Made by a program: the position numbers and the translations under genes | Shown here: piece after piece, positions 60,561-64,000 of the stretch | How the letters are laid out: every line of letters starts with the position of its first letter | Position numbering within the stretch: the first letter of the stretch is position 1 | Notes under the pieces: generated by a model | Seen by the model: the letters and a program-made list of their open reading frames with translations, nothing else | Told to the model about the DNA's origin: nothing | Databases searched by the model: none | Origin: Doris montereyensis | Lineage: Eukaryota > Mollusca > Gastropoda > Nudibranchia > Dorididae | Direction: 5' to 3' | Length of the DNA stretch: 64,000 nt | NCBI GenBank assembly: GCA_037039925.1 | Contig: JAXRKP010000928.1 | Coordinates: 131,028 to 195,027, forward strand

Positions 60561-60929
60561 TCAAACAAATGAAAAAAACAAAAACAATTCAGGATGGCAG
60601 AAAGAAAGATGACAAACAGCTATGATGTGTGAAAACAGATACATTATAGAATGTAATTGTAATGTATGTTTTATAATGATCAATTTATATACTTTTCACT
60701 AAGATCCTGTGGTCGATGGTCGATTCTGAAAGGGAAACAACATCGATTGTACAAATAAATAATAATAATGAACATTTCCGTAGTGCTACCTCATATACTA
60801 GCGGTTCAGTGTTGTTTATGGTGATATCCAGCTGCCATTGATGTTCTTTTTCACCACCGCTACTGCCTTACTAAACATTTGTTGTGGCACTTCTACATTG
60901 AGACCGTAGGATATTCGGCGACTTTGTGA

Positions 60930-61660
60930 AGGGCTTTTTGTGGGGGAAGGCATAGAGAGGTCTCACAGAAATTAGAAAGTTTGTGGAGTCTCCATATCCC
61001 TCTGGAGGCAGGCTACAACAACTCCTGTGTTAATATTGAACGGCTTAGGTGCCCTGACCGACATGTCGACATCTGGATGTATATGTGGAGCCACAATGCA
61101 ATCACAGTTATGGCAGAAGGCCTCAAGGCACTCAGCGAATCCTTTTGCGCTTTGACGCGTTGACACTGCATTTCACCTAGATCTGCAACCAATCTGCGGG
61201 CACTGAAAAAGTGACATAAACGATGTCAGCATGCTGAGCTCACAAATAGTCTTGGTGAGGCCACCGTTCATGGTCCAAGGTCATCTTCGTCCTGTTGTTC
61301 ATTTACCATGGCAAGCTTTTTCTCAAACTCGTCTCAGAACCATGAACTGGTGAAGGAGGATCGAATGGTAGTTCACTGATGGGGATATCCAAACGATCCG
61401 AGGATGAAGAACTAGAGCTAGATCTTCATTCCCAAAGCCCAAACCTGGAGCATGGTAGGTAGCCACCACGTGTTCCAGAGCTGGTGGATGGTTCTAATCC
61501 CAAGTTAGTTTCAGTTGCTTCCGAGACGGAATATTCCTAAACTCGGTCCAACGCTGTTTCCGGCTTTAGCCAGATTATTGTTTCGATTTTGTGAAAGTCG
61601 AGGCATTGTAAGCTAATTCGTAAAAAATAACGAGAATATAGAACAAACCTGAAGGATAAA
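60930..61660 (-). pseudogene. degenerate transposase-like sequence (possibly Mutator-like)
   Basis: Starting from ATG ~61,604 the minus strand reads MPRLSQNRNNNLAKAGN, then becomes disrupted. Further on (61,166-60,972) it reads RQSAKGFAECLEAFCHNCDC then IVAPHIHPDVDMSVRAPKPF and NINTGVVVACLQ. The paired Cys followed by an R...PFxIN...VVxA block resembles the N-terminal region of Mutator-type (MULE) domain proteins of invertebrates. The match is short, so the family call is tentative. Confidence 0.35.
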
Positions 61661-61754
61661 TCGCAATCAATCATAAAACACGTTTGCACTAGGCAGAACA
61701 ATCAAAACGAAACAAGGAGTTTGTTTACAAACAACAGACGTATCCGGAACGCTT

Positions 61755-61812
61755 GGGCGCATGCGCTGACACCATTTGACCCGGCAATATCCACGCAGTA
61801 CGCATGCGCGGT
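61755..61812. promoter_or_regulatory. twin NRF-1-type palindromes
   Basis: GCGCATGCGC at 61,757-61,766 and CGCATGCGCG at 61,801-61,810 are near-perfect NRF-1 sites 44 bases apart in an otherwise AT-rich setting. They lie about 150 bp upstream of the minus-strand MPRLSQ start, and they could serve either direction. Confidence 0.5.
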
Positions 61813-62261
61813 GACATTACCTTGACCGAGAGATTCAGAGGGGTCAATAAACCGTATAACAGCTGATGTCATCTGAAATTCCTTGTCTTAGGTATGGAAA
61901 GTTTCATGAACAGGGGCTCATGGTCTTGTAGCATCGATACCAAATCTACTATATATCAAAGGGCGAGGAATTTCCTTTACATCGATACTATACACGACAG
62001 GCATTCACTCCCGTTTCCATTTTCAAAATTAGGACCAAAGATGAGCAAATTTATCAGATTTTTTGATAAAATGTGGAATTTTGTTATAGGGCAGCATAGT
62101 TTAGAGGACTAAAACCTCATTTATAAATAGTTTTCATGCTTTGTACTATTACAGATGGGTTCTAGAAGAGTCATAGCATACGAAAATGATAAAATCTCAA
62201 ATTCGATACTTTTGACCCAATCTTCGAGATTCAGCTGCCGTCCCCCCCCTTTTTAATCTAG

Positions 62262-62448
62262 AATTGAAGAGTGTGACTGCTGCAAGGGGCCTCTGTTCGG
62301 CCCAGGCCTGCGCGTGATCAGACCCATGGGCAAGCTGTTCAACGTCAGAAATGTGCCGCTCATGTTCCGCTCTTGCTCGCCTGGTTGCCTTGAATACTTC
62401 AAGACCATGAGCGTTGAGAACTTGAGGATAATCTTGTACGGGGAATGA
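62262..62448 (+). CDS. probable terminal coding exon, Cys-containing, unidentified
   Basis: After an excellent acceptor (C8-T5-AATCTAG, AG at 62,260-62,261) a 61-residue frame runs to TGA at 62,446-62,448. It reads IEECDCCKGPLFGPGLRVIR, PMGKLFNVRNVPLMFRSCSP and GCLEYFKTMSVENLRIILYG + E. Five cysteines and strong G/C bias at third positions (CTG, CGC, GTG, ATC, AAG) set it apart from the surrounding AT-rich DNA and argue for real coding. A possible AATAAA lies at 62,866. It needs upstream exons; the phase is 2 bases + A. I do not recognise the family. Confidence 0.5.
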
Positions 62449-62489
62449 TTACACGGTGGCAGGAAAAGTCTGTTTTATTTGTATGTCTT

Positions 62490-62786
<297 letters not shown>

Positions 62787-62933
62787 TTATCTCTCTTATC
62801 AGTTAGAACACCCGGGTACACATTTCTACTATTTACTAAGACAGACAGACAGACATGTTTAAAGGAATAAAGGTGGCAATATGTCTCATATTTATTCATA
62901 AATCATTCGTCACCGTGAGAGAGACTGTAAGAA

Positions 62934-63082
<149 letters not shown>

Positions 63083-63142
63083 GTGTGTTTGTGTATGTGT
63101 GTATGTGTGACAAATACCACATTACGCTGATTCCATTATGGC

Positions 63143-63299
63143 AGTGGTGTCGGTGGCCTAGTGGTTAGACTACTGTCGCTGGGATAATGAGAACCTGGGT
63201 TTGATTTTGGCAATACCAGGTCCGACATTGTGTTTTTTTAAAAAAAAACTCACAATGGGCAGGCATTTCTCGTCTCCACCCAAGTGCAAAAATGGCTAC
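63143..63299 (+). mobile_element. SINE family A, 5' two-thirds
   Basis: Head 'cagtggtgtcggtggcctag' + 'tggttagactactg', B-box-like 'gggtttgattttggc', and 'ctccacccaagtgcaaaaat'. The expected 3' part is replaced by the 20-bp array. Confidence 0.75.
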
Positions 63300-64000
63300 C
63301 GCCACTGACTACCACTGGCAACCACTGACTACCACTGGCAACCTGTGACTACCACTGGCAACCTGTGACTACCACTGGCAACCACTGACTACCACTGGCA
63401 ACCTGTGACTACCACTGGCAACCTGTGACTACCACTGGCAACCACTGACACCACTGGCAACCTGACTACCACTGGCAACCTGTGACTACCACTGGCAACC
63501 ACTGACTACCACTGGCAACCACTGACTACCCACTGGCAACCACTGACTACCACTGGCAACCTGTGACTACCACTGGCAACCACTGACTACCACTGGCAAC
63601 CACTGACTACAACTGGCAACCTGTGACTACCACTGGCAACCACTGACTACCACTGGCAACCACTGACTACCACTGGCAACCACTGACTACCACTGGCAAC
63701 CACTGACTACCACTGGCAACCACTGACTACCACTGGCAACCACTGACTACCACTGGCAACCACTGACTACCACTAGCAAGCACTGACTACCACTAGCAAG
63801 CACTGACTACCACTGGCAACCACTGACTACCACTGGCAACCACTGACTACCACTGGCAACCACTGACTACCACTGGCAACCATTGACTACCACTGGCAAC
63901 CACTGACTACGACTGGCAACCACTGACTACGACTGGTAACCACTGACTACCACTGGTAACCACTGACTACCACTGGCAACCACTGACTACCACGGGCAAC
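63300..64000. repeat. 20-bp minisatellite, continues beyond the window
   Basis: About 35 copies of 'actgactaccactggcaacc', with an 18/20-base 'tgtgactaccactggcaacc' variant interspersed on the left and a more homogeneous block on the right. Confidence 0.98.

Noticed and set aside
60981..61163. 60-residue plus-strand frame ending in a stop
   Set aside because: Opposite strand of the transposase-like block, which gives the more family-like reading.

Overview
This is eukaryotic, intron-rich, AT-rich DNA, most likely from a marine invertebrate and plausibly a mollusc or gastropod. The evidence is long introns with GT/AG borders, several tRNA-derived SINE families, four kinds of non-LTR retrotransposon, very long microsatellites, AGATCT-rich palindromic tracts and an invertebrate-type BPI/LBP gene. 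The taxon is an inference; no organism is identified. Almost all long open frames in the window are artefacts of simple repeats.

Region 6.1-29.0 kb (minus strand) holds one real gene that can be read end to end. It is a bactericidal/permeability-increasing protein / LPS-binding protein (BPI/LBP family) of 17 coding exons and about 525 residues. It runs from a signal peptide at 29,028 to a TAG stop at 6,104. The exons were assembled from translated homology, splice-site sequence and phase; all junctions fit except those around exon 6, which carries three homopolymer-length indels. Exon 3 seems to use a GC donor. Its introns are packed with minisatellites (16-, 29-, 56- and 63-bp units), SINEs and a TA-flanked Tc1/mariner/pogo-like MITE. 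The 63-bp array in the last intron is recognisably descended from the gene's own exon 16.

Region 29-36.5 kb has no recognised gene. It holds AGATCT-rich tracts, two ~1-kb elements with G/C-run ends (one inserted inside a SINE) and a very long (CT)n(TA)n tract. Region 36.6-47.4 kb is a graveyard of LINEs: a nearly full-length dead APE/RT element, a Jockey/CR1-like element split by a SINE, a second RT family on the minus strand, and an RNase H-bearing fragment. These are interleaved with TAG/AAT triplet arrays and a second tRNA-SINE family. Region 47.7-50.3 kb is a ~2.1-kb foldback-like inverted-repeat structure containing a 33-bp satellite. Region 50.7-52.7 kb is a 40-bp minisatellite, and 52.9-56.1 kb is a plus-strand LINE of the same family as the 44.3-46.7 kb copy.

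Region 56.3-62.9 kb probably contains the start and perhaps the end of one or more plus-strand genes. There is a CRE/ETS/YY1 promoter followed by a short exon with a GTAAGT donor, a probable second exon with start codons at 58.2 kb, and a GC-biased cysteine-containing terminal exon at 62.26-62.45 kb. I do not recognise these products. A degenerate minus-strand transposase-like sequence lies behind twin NRF-1-type palindromes at 61.8 kb. The window ends inside a 20-bp satellite that begins at the 3' part of a SINE.
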